DNA of 23,085 nucleotides from Pseudomonadota bacterium. Lineage in GTDB: Bacteria; Desulfobacterota; Syntrophia; Syntrophales; UBA5619. The DNA lies in contig JAHJXP010000162.1 in assembly GCA_018827585.1 (NCBI GenBank), positions 1 to 23,085 of the forward strand, in the 5' to 3' direction. A model generated the notes under the pieces. It searched no databases and had not been told where the DNA came from. It saw only the letters and a list, made by a program, of their open reading frames with translations. Position numbers and translations under genes: made by a program. Below, piece by piece: positions 15,063-22,900 of this stretch (position 1 is the stretch's first letter; each line of letters starts with the position of its first letter).

Positions 15063-16119
15063 GGGGAACGCCTCCCTGCGGTATGTCTCCGATAATCCGT
15101 TTCAGGACTTCGGGGAACGGCAGGCCCGCCCGGACGGTCGCAGCATGGAAGCCGGCGTCCGGCGAGAGGCAGGGATTCGCGTTCACTTCGAGGATCCAGG
15201 GGCGGTTCTTTTTATCCACGCGGAAATCGACCCGCGCATACCCCCGGAGATCGAAGAGCGTCCAGCACCGCAGGGCGAGCTCCGTCAGGCGCGCGAGGAG
15301 CCCGGCGTCCGTTTCCGGGAAATCGAAAGAGCGCGGTGTATGGTTGAATTCGAAGGAATTCTCCTCCCACTTGGAGCGGTAGCCGACGACCCGCACCTTC
15401 CCCGGCGGGTAGGCGTCGAAGCGGATCTCCGCCGGGGGGAGAACCTCCGGGGCACTCACGCGCGCGAGGGGCGAGGGAGTGTCCGTGGCGGCGGAGGCCG
15501 GGCAAACGCAATCCTGCCCGCTCCTACCCGCGAGGAGCGAAAGGTTGAACTCCCGGCCGACTATGTAGGCCTCGGCCAGGCAGGTCCCGCCCAATGCCTC
15601 GCGGCGGGCCGCCATTTCCTTGAGGAGCCGCTCCCGGTCCGCCCCGGAGATGACGGAATCCTCATCAAGGCCGATGGAGGCGTGCTCCCAGGCGGATTTG
15701 ACGAGCCACGCCCCTTCGATCGGCACACCCTCTTTCCTTTCCGCCTCCGTCAACCACGGAGGAGTCGGGAGGCCGGCGGCGGCGAACTGCCGCTTGGCGA
15801 GGAGTTTGTTCGACGTAAGGAGCATCGCTGCCGTCCCCGCGCCGGTGTAGGGAATTTGCAGGGCGTCCAGGAGGGCGGGGACGAGGTGGATCAGGCTGCC
15901 CTTTCCGGCGAGCGTCTCCGCGAGATTGAAGACGATCGCGGGCTGCAGATCCGCGAGCGCCCTCGCGGCCTCCGCGAGGTTCAGGGAGACGGGAACGGCG
16001 ACCGGCTCATGACCAAGGGCGGCAAGGCCCTCCGAGACGAACGCCACCTGCACCAGGACGTCCTTCTCGTCCCGTCCCGCGTCCGCCGGCACTTCCCCGT
16101 GGATAACGGCGACCCTCAC
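15055..16119 (-). CDS. D-Ala-D-Ala-ligase-like ATP-grasp enzyme
   Basis: A 354-residue ATP-grasp ligase. Landmarks are VAVIHGEV at the N terminus, VFNLAE, YTGAGTAAMLLTSNK, the ATP-binding strand GAWLVKSAWEHASIGL, EAYIVGREFNLSLL, and the Mg/ATP site RVDFRVD...LEVNANPCLS. These match the Ddl-like family, which joins a carboxylate to an amine with ATP. No mur, dd- or fts gene is nearby, and a GNAT partner overlaps it, so a role other than peptidoglycan is likely. I chose GTG 16119, 11 bases after ggagg. A GTG at 16131 overlaps that ribosome site and would add four residues. Upstream lie a small palindrome and a transposase remnant. Confidence 0.87.
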   Translation of the reverse strand: MRVAVIHGEVPADAGRDEKDVLVQVAFVSEGLAALGHEPVAVPVSLNLAEAARALADLQPAIVFNLAETLAGKGSLIHLVPALLDALQIPYTGAGTAAMLLTSNKLLAKRQFAAAGLPTPPWLTEAERKEGVPIEGAWLVKSAWEHASIGLDEDSVISGADRERLLKEMAARREALGGTCLAEAYIVGREFNLSLLAGRSGQDCVCPASAATDTPSPLARVSAPEVLPPAEIRFDAYPPGKVRVVGYRSKWEENSFEFNHTPRSFDFPETDAGLLARLTELALRCWTLFDLRGYARVDFRVDKKNRPWILEVNANPCLSPDAGFHAATVRAGLPFPEVLKRIIGDIPQGGVPHA

Positions 16120-16148
16120 TCGATAAATCACCTCCGGTTTTTTTAATC

Positions 16149-16161
16149 AGGGACTGTCCCT
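16149..16161. repeat. Short palindrome, possible IS end
   Basis: agggac and gtccct flank a single T. The tgtccc half is echoed in reverse at about 16494-16499 (ggggaca). Together they could mark the two ends of a decayed insertion sequence of about 345 bases that contains the transposase remnant, but only six bases match, so this is weak. Confidence 0.3.
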
Positions 16162-16171
16162 AAAGCCAACC

Positions 16172-16378
16172 TCAATGCCCGGTGCTGACAAAATGATGGA
16201 TGAAAATGCAGGGTGCATTAAGAACCTCGAACACACGGCGATAAGGAATTGGTTTCCGTCCACCTCCTGCTATCCGCTTATAACTCTTCTCTCTGTCTCG
16301 CTCGGGCTGAGGAATCAGAGGACTGACCCGCTCCCAGAAAGCGTCCGATACTTCCCATGACTGTATCCTCTTTGCCAT
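16172..16378 (-). pseudogene. IS5-family transposase remnant
   Basis: The first 50 residues (ending at about 16229) match the start of IS5-type transposases: a W-E-V-x-D-x-F-W-E-R-V-x-P-L-I-P opening followed by GGGRKPIPYRRVFEVL. After that, the usual Y-V-L-R-T-G-x-Q-W is absent; about 18 unrelated or distant residues follow before a stop. A full transposase would be 250 or more residues with a DDE catalytic core, so this is inactive. It may be an internal deletion joining the two ends. The ATG at 16378 has a good ribosome site (aaggaggtt), so a 68-residue peptide could still be made. Confidence 0.7.
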
Positions 16379-16522
16379 AAATTAACCTCCTTGACAGTAA
16401 TGTTAATCTATGGCATTGACGCATAACAAATACTATTGCGGATAAAGAAATAAACATTTATTTACGGATAAGCACTAAATCACAAATCTCAAGGGGACAA
16501 CACCGCCGCTTTTGGCTCTTCT

Positions 16523-16585
16523 TCACCGCCGCCAACAGAGGCTGATGGCAAGGATTAAGGCAAATCCCGGGATGTATTTCAGCAT
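16523..16585 (-). CDS. Possible small hydrophobic peptide
   Basis: This 20-codon frame has a well-placed ribosome site (ggaggg, 6 bases before ATG 16585). It encodes a short, mostly hydrophobic peptide (KYIPGFALILAISL core) ending in Arg-Arg. It lies in the 275-base gap between the transposase remnant and the next gene, which otherwise shows only AT-rich sequence and a 7-base-arm inverted repeat (aaataaa/tttattt, 16448-16463). It could be a small membrane peptide, a remnant of a signal peptide, or chance. Confidence 0.22.
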   Translation of the reverse strand: MLKYIPGFALILAISLCWRR

Positions 16586-16653
16586 GCAATTCCCTCCAGA
16601 TATTTTTCTCTAATGCAAGTCCATATCAAAAAAACATGATCGTCTCATATTAT

Positions 16654-17730
16654 TTAAAAAGATTTCTTGCGCATGTACCAGATTTCGTGAACTTTTTCCC
16701 CTCCAAGGCGGCATAGATGATCGATGAGAATTTCCTTCTCGGGTAGCACATTGCCAACTTGACAGGTTCTGAACTGAAATTTTTCTTTCATCATCCTCAT
16801 CGCTTCGCTGACCAAGCTTCTTTCAACGTGGTCTCGATATTTGCCGGCCCGGTCACTGACTACGATTTTGAATATTTTACCTTCTCTAATCCGATTCATG
16901 GCTTCTTTCACCAATGCTTCCTGAAGAAAGATCGCTTTTCGGCCTCCATCTCTCAAAAGCGGAAATACGTTGGGCCACCAATGAATCATTCCCATGGCCT
17001 TCCCCTCTCTTTCAGCAAACAGAATGTATTCCTCTCGATTTAGAATGTAGGCGGTTTCTGAATACCACAACCGAGGCCATCCGAAGGCATTCGCATACCA
17101 GAAACCGGAATGGGCCAGATCATAGGGACACTCGCCGCTGCGGCTCCAGAGGTCATAATATAATTTCCTGTCCCGGTCTCCATCGGAGCGATACGGTCTG
17201 ACAAGGACCTCGCCGACCTTTCCTTCCTGGAAGTGATTAAAATCCATTTCAAAGCAGAGGGTTTTTTGACTGCAGGCAAATCCGGCCTTTTCAAAGAGAT
17301 CCACCCATTCAGGAGCATTGTACGTGTTGACCGCGCAATTCGTGGAAGGGAAAAATATTCCCGAGCGAATTTCCTTGTAGAGCTCGATCTCGATCTGATG
17401 GGCAGCCGTTCTTCTGCCCAGTTCCATCACTTCCTGAATGAATCGGGTGAATGCATCCTCTGTCAGTCCCTCGCTGCGGGAAAATGGAAGAGGTCGTGTA
17501 ATTCGAAGAATTCTTTCTTTTCTCCATCTCCGTTTACGAACGTAGGGGAAACAATAAAAGCCAATAACAGGGGTTTTGTCCTCTTGACGGCACAAAACAA
17601 AGCCTTGGATGCTGGAAGGTGGGATCAATTCCGATGGCAGATAATATGGGTCCGCTGCGTAGGCGTGATCCAGCCGCTTCTTGCAGTCTTGATCGAGGGC
17701 GAATAGCCTGAAGGGATGAGGTCTATACAA
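16654..17730 (-). CDS. Unrecognised protein, possibly of GNAT-like fold, paired with a radical SAM gene
   Basis: A 358-residue soluble protein that I cannot assign to a named family. It is rich in aromatic and charged residues and has two similarly built halves. Short stretches such as VDLFEKAGF, VRPYRSDGDRDRKLYYDLW and KAMGMIHWWPNVFPLL recall acetyltransferase-fold proteins, but no clear acetyl-CoA loop is visible. Cysteines are scattered (for example FVLCRQ, NCAVN, FACSQKTLCFE). The likely start is TTG 17730, 9 bases after gggag, overlapping the radical SAM stop by 8 bases. GTG 17760 would overlap by 38. Coupling with the upstream radical SAM gene suggests that the two act on the same substrate. 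Function unknown. Confidence 0.7.
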   Translation of the reverse strand: MYRPHPFRLFALDQDCKKRLDHAYAADPYYLPSELIPPSSIQGFVLCRQEDKTPVIGFYCFPYVRKRRWRKERILRITRPLPFSRSEGLTEDAFTRFIQEVMELGRRTAAHQIEIELYKEIRSGIFFPSTNCAVNTYNAPEWVDLFEKAGFACSQKTLCFEMDFNHFQEGKVGEVLVRPYRSDGDRDRKLYYDLWSRSGECPYDLAHSGFWYANAFGWPRLWYSETAYILNREEYILFAEREGKAMGMIHWWPNVFPLLRDGGRKAIFLQEALVKEAMNRIREGKIFKIVVSDRAGKYRDHVERSLVSEAMRMMKEKFQFRTCQVGNVLPEKEILIDHLCRLGGEKVHEIWYMRKKSF

Positions 17731-19102
17731 ATTCCAATTCTCCCAGGATCTTGCTCGCACCGTTCAAGTAGAGCTCTTTCATTTTTCTAAAATCATCGAT
17801 TGCATTTTTGAACACCCAGTTATCGGGAATAAGGGAATCGTATTTCTTGATCAGATTCGAGTAGGCTTCCCTGGGGACCTGGGAAAAAACGTCAAACTGT
17901 CTGAGCTCCTTCCACCTGTCGATCCGGATCAAATGATCCCTGTACAGAGTCACCGCATCTGTGTCCGGATAAGGGGTCATCATCCAAAGCTGCGTCTTGG
18001 CTCCCAGCCGTTTGAGATCGCACATCAGATCAAAAGTCTCTCTTACTTCCTCCTCGGTTTCGGTTGGTATACCGATCATCGCCGACACCGTAGGGGTCAA
18101 CCCGAGCGCGACTTCCTCGGTGATCCTATTTTTCACATATCCGTTCGTCATCCAGTCTGGAAATCCTTTTCGCAGCAGCTTCCTCAATCGTGCGGAAGCA
18201 CTTTCAACCCCATGATAAATCCCCTCACATCCGGCCTCAGTCATCACTTGCAGCAACTCGCGATCCACCTTGTCGATCCTTGTCAGGCAGTCAAAATGGA
18301 CCGGTACGTCTTTCAGAAGGGTAAACAACTGCATTGCCCACTCCCGCTTCATGGTCAGATCATCATCCTCGAACCGGATAAACCCGAGATCATACCGATC
18401 GATGAGCGAGTGGATTTCTGCGATGATGTTTTCCGTGCTTCTTCTCCTCTGATATTTCCACAGGCGATTGGCCGAGCAGAAGATGCACCGGTACGAACAT
18501 CCTCTGCTGGCCAGAATGGAAAATACGTATGACCGGTTAAGAGGCTGATAACGTTCGATGGGAGGAAGCAAGTGATAGGCAGGAAAGGGTAAATCGTCCA
18601 AATTCTCTACGAGCGGCCTTTCCTCGGTATGATGAACGATTTCCCCCTGGCGATATGATATGCCATGAACTTCGCTCAGCTCCCGCTTTTTTTCAATCGC
18701 ACGGATCAGATCGACAAAGGTTTCTTCCCCTTCCCCTCTCACGATGATGTCCGCAGGACACAATTTCATCATTTCCTCGGGTTGCGAGGAAGCATGAACT
18801 CCTCCCAAGATGATTTTCACCCCGGGGTGTTTTTTCTTATAGAGGGCAACGAATTCGAGGCAAAAAGGCAGATGGACGGTCCAGCAGGTTATGCCGAGAA
18901 TGTCAGGATTTCTCTTTTCGACCGCCTCCAAGGCCTTTTTGAAGACGTCCTGTGTATCGGATATTTCATAATTCAGATCAACGATGTCGATGTTTTCAAA
19001 TCCTGTCCTGATCAATCGGGCTGCCAAATAGCAAACACCCATCGGGTAGAGTTTACTGGGAGAATAAAATTGCCATGGGGGATATATGAGAGTGACCTTC
19101 AT
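17723..19102 (-). CDS. B12-binding-domain radical SAM protein
   Basis: A 459-residue protein of the cobalamin-binding radical SAM class (BchE-like architecture). The N-terminal 140 residues form a Rossmann-like B12 domain (LIYPPW, PMGVCYLAARL, DILGITCW, ILGGVHAS, VRGEGEETF). It lacks D-x-H-x-x-G, as is usual for this class. The SAM barrel carries the iron-sulfur motif C-x3-C-x2-C at Cys202, Cys206 and Cys209 (RGCSYRCIFCS), then FEDDDLTM and GVESAS. Such enzymes perform methylations, cyclisations or other radical steps; the substrate is not predictable. The C-terminal 100 residues are outside the barrel. It overlaps the downstream gene. The start at 19102 (ATGAAGGTC) is the natural N terminus. 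Confidence 0.9.
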   Translation of the reverse strand: MKVTLIYPPWQFYSPSKLYPMGVCYLAARLIRTGFENIDIVDLNYEISDTQDVFKKALEAVEKRNPDILGITCWTVHLPFCLEFVALYKKKHPGVKIILGGVHASSQPEEMMKLCPADIIVRGEGEETFVDLIRAIEKKRELSEVHGISYRQGEIVHHTEERPLVENLDDLPFPAYHLLPPIERYQPLNRSYVFSILASRGCSYRCIFCSANRLWKYQRRRSTENIIAEIHSLIDRYDLGFIRFEDDDLTMKREWAMQLFTLLKDVPVHFDCLTRIDKVDRELLQVMTEAGCEGIYHGVESASARLRKLLRKGFPDWMTNGYVKNRITEEVALGLTPTVSAMIGIPTETEEEVRETFDLMCDLKRLGAKTQLWMMTPYPDTDAVTLYRDHLIRIDRWKELRQFDVFSQVPREAYSNLIKKYDSLIPDNWVFKNAIDDFRKMKELYLNGASKILGELEFV

Positions 19103-19281
19103 TCGACCGTCTCCCTGCTCGTTCTTACCCGCAAGGTGAATGGCCGGATCAATCGACTCATCGGCATCTTTGGGGGCAAGGGATCATTCCGAAACACTTG
19201 CAAACACTTGCTGTGGAAATAGGGGATCGCAGCCCAATATACAACGCAACGCCTTTGTTCGCGGCGCCCCTTATATCCGTC

Positions 19282-19364
19282 GTGGGGTGTCTCGTCTCCT
19301 ATCAAGAGCCGGACACCCCACAGAAGTCGATGCATCGAGCAAACAAGCGCCCTGCGACGCAGGG
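19282..19364. repeat. Cluster of three inverted repeats
   Basis: Three features follow one another: gtggggtgtc/gacaccccac (10-base arms, 19282-19291 and 19312-19321, 20-base loop), a perfect 12-base palindrome tcgatgcatcga (19327-19338), and ccctgcg-a-cgcaggg (19350-19364). They lie in the 270-base gap between the radical SAM gene and the stress-protein remnant. The last could be a weak terminator for the leftward usp transcript, being followed on that strand by gcgcttgttt. The gap holds no credible gene. Confidence 0.5.
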
Positions 19365-19372
19365 ATATGTCG

Positions 19373-19588
19373 TTAGCATTTTTTACATCGTTCAATCAAC
19401 ACGCTGGAAAACTCGGATCCCTCCCTTACCACTTTTTCCGCAACGCTTCCTAATAACAGATGGGAAATCCCGGATTTGCCATGGGTCGTTATCACGATAA
19501 GAGAAATAAGGTTTCTTTTGACGAAGTCCACATATATGGCTTCTGCACTTCCCGTAATGCTTAAGCAGGGGCTTATGTGTCCAAGCAC
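19373..19588 (-). pseudogene. Universal stress protein, C-terminal remnant
   Basis: Residues 15-65 of this frame match the last third of a UspA domain: VDFVKRNLISLIVITTHGKSG then HLLLGSVAEKVVREGS and VLIER, with the ATP-loop G-9x-G-S intact. The N-terminal two thirds, with the VPLDGS start, are missing. The remnant begins immediately after the stop of an intact usp gene, so it looks like a second tandem usp that lost its 5' part. A GTG at 19588 could still start a 71-residue peptide. Confidence 0.65.
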
Positions 19589-20068
19589 TTATGCCGAACC
19601 TTTACAAAGTTTTTCAGCTGTTTTTGGACATATCAAAAGAATTCCCGCTTCGGTTCCTCCCTTCGAGACCCTATCAGCAACACTCCCCATAATTCCAGGG
19701 TAGGACCCGGATCTTCCACAGGTGGACATGACTACGAGACTAACATCATTTTCTCTTGCATAATCAATTATCAGGGTTGGTACACGCTCCCCCAGGCGAG
19801 TATCCCATGAAGTTTTTATCCCCCTTGAGTTTAACTCCCCAGCCACTTTAGAAAGATATCTCTCCACCACAGCCTTTTGCTTGTCATCTGCCTCGCAAAT
19901 GGTGCAAATACCTTCTGGCTGCTCTATATCCGTATAGACAGTAGCATAATTGATAGCATGAAAAAGGATTACTTCGGCATTAAATTGCTTTGCTAATGCC
20001 TCCGCAGGACCCAATGTATTTTCGGCTAACTTTGATCCATCTAAAGGTACAAGTATTTTCTTAAACAT
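19589..20068 (-). CDS. Universal stress protein, UspA family
   Basis: A 159-residue single Usp domain. The N-terminal KKILVPLDGS strand and Asp, the long helix SKLAENTLGPAEALAKQF, and the C-terminal nucleotide loop CGRSGSYPGIMGS (G-9x-G-S) are present, so ATP binding is likely. Two Cys oddities are seen: a C-x-x-C pair (Cys55, Cys58; GICTICEAD) in the variable loop, and Cys where the common T-H-G motif has His. The start at 20068 follows aaaggagga. It lies about 170 bases downstream of the antiporter gene and just before a truncated usp copy. Usp proteins bind ATP and help survival under stress; the specific role is unknown. The 173 bases upstream of the start, 20069-20241, show nothing recognisable. 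Confidence 0.92.
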   Translation of the reverse strand: MFKKILVPLDGSKLAENTLGPAEALAKQFNAEVILFHAINYATVYTDIEQPEGICTICEADDKQKAVVERYLSKVAGELNSRGIKTSWDTRLGERVPTLIIDYARENDVSLVVMSTCGRSGSYPGIMGSVADRVSKGGTEAGILLICPKTAEKLCKGSA

Positions 20069-20241
20069 AAGAAATCCTCCTTTCCAAGAAACAAGAATAT
20101 ATTGACGGGGCAGCCCTCTTTTATAAATAATGCCAATGGGTCCCCTCCCACCACCATCCCTCCAGAAGTTAGAAAAACTGCAATCTACCTTCTTTCCCCC
20201 TTTATGTTAGTGATTCGGTCATGAGAAAATATTAACTCCAG

Positions 20242-21564
20242 TTATTCTTTTGTTAAAAATGTAAGGATAGTTCCGATCATCATAATCCCGGCAATAGTTG
20301 CAAAAACAACTACCCAGCTTCCTGTTAATGTTAGAAGACCACCAATTAATACTCCTTGAACACCTGCGCCAGTATAATTAAAGAGGTTGATTGTTCCCAC
20401 TGCAGTTCCGCCCATTTTTCTACCTCCAAAGTCACAGGCAGCCGTAAAGAGGACTCCATTGATGCCGAGCACAAAAAAACCAGCGAGAACCTGTAAGACG
20501 ATTGCCCAAGGAATACCCATCGTCTTGATGGGTATGAAAGCCATCAGAAGCAAAACCGTTATACAGCCGATGAAAAAGGTACAGATCATCTGAAATCTTT
20601 TAGCCTTAAAAAATGTGTCAGATATCCACCCAGCGATTACAGGACCGAACATCATTCCGAAAGGTAATGCAAAGGTCATAAGTGGCACAGCCTTTAGTTT
20701 AATTCCTGCGGTCTCGGCGTAAAACAGGGGAATCCACGTTAGAAGACCAAATCTTCCAATGTAGACGCAAAAAGATGATATGCATAGAAACATAAATTTC
20801 CAATTTTTAAATAAGAGCCCCCAAGCCCTCACGCCTTTTATTTCTTCATCTTTTAAAGCCTCCGCTTTGCCTGAAATACTATCCGCCATCAGCTCTTTAT
20901 ATGCGGGGTAGCCAGCATCTGATGGCCTGTTTCTGACTAAGAAATAAAGAGCAATTGTTGAAGGGAGAGTGAATATGAGAAGCGGCCATGTAAAAGCAGC
21001 CCGCCAACCATAATTAGCTACCGTATAACCTGTTATTGCCCACGCCACCAATGAAGAAATCCCCATCGATGTCCCATAAATACCCGTTGCAAATCCTCTT
21101 CTGGCCTTGGGATACCATTGGGTGATCAACATATTTGTTGGCGCATATACCATCCCCTGCACAAAACCATTAGCCGTAAAAGCAAAAAATACCCCTGTAA
21201 GTGTACTTTGGAGGGCGGTAATGATATTTAAGATCGTAGTCCCAATCCCTCCAAACTGTTGCATCAACCTGCTTCCAAATATTTCACCAAAACGGCCTGA
21301 CAAAAAGGTTGACACAGCATACGACCACAACAACCCTGTTACGACTATACCGGCTTCCATTTTTGTAATGCCTAAATCCTTGAGTATCCATGGCATACAT
21401 ACTCCAAAGTTTAGACGCCCCAGATAATAAAAACTGTACCAGATAGAGCTTGCAATCACAATTCGCCAGAATCTAAAACGATTGTAAGCTAATTTTTGTT
21501 CTGGTGTTAACCCTAATCCCTCAAATTCAGGCCATTTTAAGGCTTTTGAGATAGATGCATTCAT
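20242..21564 (-). CDS. GlpT/UhpT-type (OPA family) MFS antiporter
   Basis: A 440-residue protein with about twelve membrane segments. YSFYYLGRLNFGVCMPWIL near the N terminus aligns with the GlpT helix bearing substrate-binding Arg45. CVYIGRFGLLTWIPLFY in the second half aligns with the GlpT helix bearing Arg269. Both phosphate-binding arginines are therefore kept, which supports exchange of an organophosphate or a similar anion for phosphate. The GlpT His165 position appears to be Ser in YGTSMGISS, so the substrate may differ from glycerol-3-phosphate. ATG 21564 is preferred because a gagaggag tract sits 7 bases upstream; ATG 21582 adds six residues without a ribosome site. It follows the epimerase gene across a strong hairpin. 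Confidence 0.88.
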   Translation of the reverse strand: MNASISKALKWPEFEGLGLTPEQKLAYNRFRFWRIVIASSIWYSFYYLGRLNFGVCMPWILKDLGITKMEAGIVVTGLLWSYAVSTFLSGRFGEIFGSRLMQQFGGIGTTILNIITALQSTLTGVFFAFTANGFVQGMVYAPTNMLITQWYPKARRGFATGIYGTSMGISSLVAWAITGYTVANYGWRAAFTWPLLIFTLPSTIALYFLVRNRPSDAGYPAYKELMADSISGKAEALKDEEIKGVRAWGLLFKNWKFMFLCISSFCVYIGRFGLLTWIPLFYAETAGIKLKAVPLMTFALPFGMMFGPVIAGWISDTFFKAKRFQMICTFFIGCITVLLLMAFIPIKTMGIPWAIVLQVLAGFFVLGINGVLFTAACDFGGRKMGGTAVGTINLFNYTGAGVQGVLIGGLLTLTGSWVVVFATIAGIMMIGTILTFLTKE

Positions 21565-21594
21565 TTTTCTTCTCCTCTCCATAGATTTTCATTT

Positions 21595-21634
21595 CCTCAC
21601 CTGCGGGCACCATGAGATCAGCCCGCAGGTGAGG
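21595..21634 (-). promoter_or_regulatory. Strong intergenic hairpin between epimerase and antiporter genes
   Basis: Perfect 14-base arms (cctcacctgcgggc and its complement) with a 12-base loop lie between the epimerase stop and the antiporter start. The stem is GC-rich and ends about 12 bases before ATG 21582. No T-tract follows on either strand, so a simple terminator is unlikely. An RNA-processing or stability element, or an attenuator, is more likely. Confidence 0.6.
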
Positions 21635-21656
21635 GGAGGCAGGTCGGATCATCATT

Positions 21657-22610
21657 TCAGACCGGGGATTTTACGCCTAACCGCTTTGCGTAATAAGGAA
21701 TCGTTCTCTTGATTCCTTCCCGAAGGTCAACTTTCGGTTCCCAGTCGAGGTATTTCTTGGCATTGGCATTGTCCGCTTTGGTGTGTACTTTAACCTCCCC
21801 GGTTCTAAGAGGCATATATTTTATCTTTGACTTGCTCCCTGTGATTTCAATGATCATCTCGGCCACTTTCTTCACAGGGGTGTTTATCCCCGTTCCGATA
21901 TCCATGATCTGGCCGATGGCAACATCTCTGGGAGCTCTCATGATTGCCTCCACTACATCTTCAATAAAGACGAAGTCGGAAGACTGTTCTCCATCACCCA
22001 TGACGGGAAGGTCCTCATTTTTCAAGGCGGCCTCAATGAAGGTTGCCATCATCTTCCTTCCCTCACCAGGCTTATAGGCGTTCGCCTCCAGAACGGCTCT
22101 CTCCCTCGGGCCATAACAGTTGGCGATATTGAACCCAATGGTGGGAAGACCGTATATGACATTATACATCTGCGTGAATTGCGTACTTGCCGTTTTTGTG
22201 ATGATATACGGGGTTAACCATACGGTCAGGGCCGGCCTGGGGGGATAGACATAATATTTCACCCCGGCATCCAAAGCAGCCTGACAGGCATTGATCGTTC
22301 CAATAACGTTGACTTCGGTTGTGATGACTTCCTGTTTAAACCGTGAACTGGTCCCCATAAGGGCCGCAAAATGATAAAAGATCTCTGCCCCTTTGGCTAC
22401 CTCTGCCACGGCTTTTGCATCCCGGATATCGCCTTTGACAAAAGTGACATTTGTTTTTTCCTTGAGAAGTTTCTGGGTTTCTTCGTACATATCATGCTGC
22501 TGGTTGTTGTCGAAGAGGACCACTTCATCTCCCATGTCGGCATGTCGCTCAGCAACATTAGACATGATGAGCCCTGTACCGCCGGTCAATACCACTTTTC
22601 TTCCTTTCAT
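21657..22610 (-). CDS. NAD-dependent sugar epimerase/dehydratase (extended SDR)
   Basis: A 317-residue extended short-chain dehydrogenase. The N-terminal nucleotide site is VVLTGGTGLIMSN, in which the third Gly of G-x-x-G-x-x-G is replaced by Met. The acidic VVLFDN end of strand 2 favours NAD, and VKGDIRD and FHFAAL-type loops follow. The catalytic Tyr-x-x-x-Lys is PYIITK. CYGPRERA, SSDFVFIEDVVEAI and YLDWEPKVDLREGI are typical sugar-nucleotide epimerase blocks. The segment before the Tyr (VYPPRPALTVWLTP) is atypical and lacks the usual Ser-Ser. The substrate is unknown; GalE-like activity cannot be claimed. The ATG at 22610 has aaagga 7 bases upstream. It is divergent from a LysR gene. Confidence 0.87.
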   Translation of the reverse strand: MKGRKVVLTGGTGLIMSNVAERHADMGDEVVLFDNNQQHDMYEETQKLLKEKTNVTFVKGDIRDAKAVAEVAKGAEIFYHFAALMGTSSRFKQEVITTEVNVIGTINACQAALDAGVKYYVYPPRPALTVWLTPYIITKTASTQFTQMYNVIYGLPTIGFNIANCYGPRERAVLEANAYKPGEGRKMMATFIEAALKNEDLPVMGDGEQSSDFVFIEDVVEAIMRAPRDVAIGQIMDIGTGINTPVKKVAEMIIEITGSKSKIKYMPLRTGEVKVHTKADNANAKKYLDWEPKVDLREGIKRTIPYYAKRLGVKSPV

Positions 22611-22900
22611 TTTCGAATCCTTTCATCGGTTTTGAAAAATCTGTTTTGTTAGACGAATAAACTGGGAGTACCGCGCCGCACTTTGTTTCCCCGGCGCGCG
22701 GAATGAGCGCTGGGCCTGATGGTCCCGAAACCGCTAAATACGCATTTGACTTTTAACGGGGTTTATTGTAGATACTGCATCATTAATAAATATTTTCATG
22801 TTTATGCTGATCATGATTATAAAATTACGGAAGATGGACAGCGAAGTCCAATCAATAATTGTTATGGGCCGATAACGATATCTTATGAGGGATAAAAACT
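22611..22900. promoter_or_regulatory. Divergent intergenic region, epimerase / LysR
   Basis: 290 bases between two divergent starts. It holds an imperfect GC-rich inverted repeat (ccgcgccg at 22671-22678 with cggcgcgcgg at 22692-22701), an atcatgat palindrome near 22810-22817, and a gatatc centre flanked by ataac and ttat (22872-22886) just upstream of the LysR start, which could be a LysR site. Promoters are probable on both sides but I could not place them firmly. Confidence 0.35.

Noticed and set aside
19099..19395. 98-codon minus-strand frame between the radical SAM gene and the usp remnant
   Set aside because: It runs through the inverted-repeat cluster and has no motif. The region is better read as non-coding.
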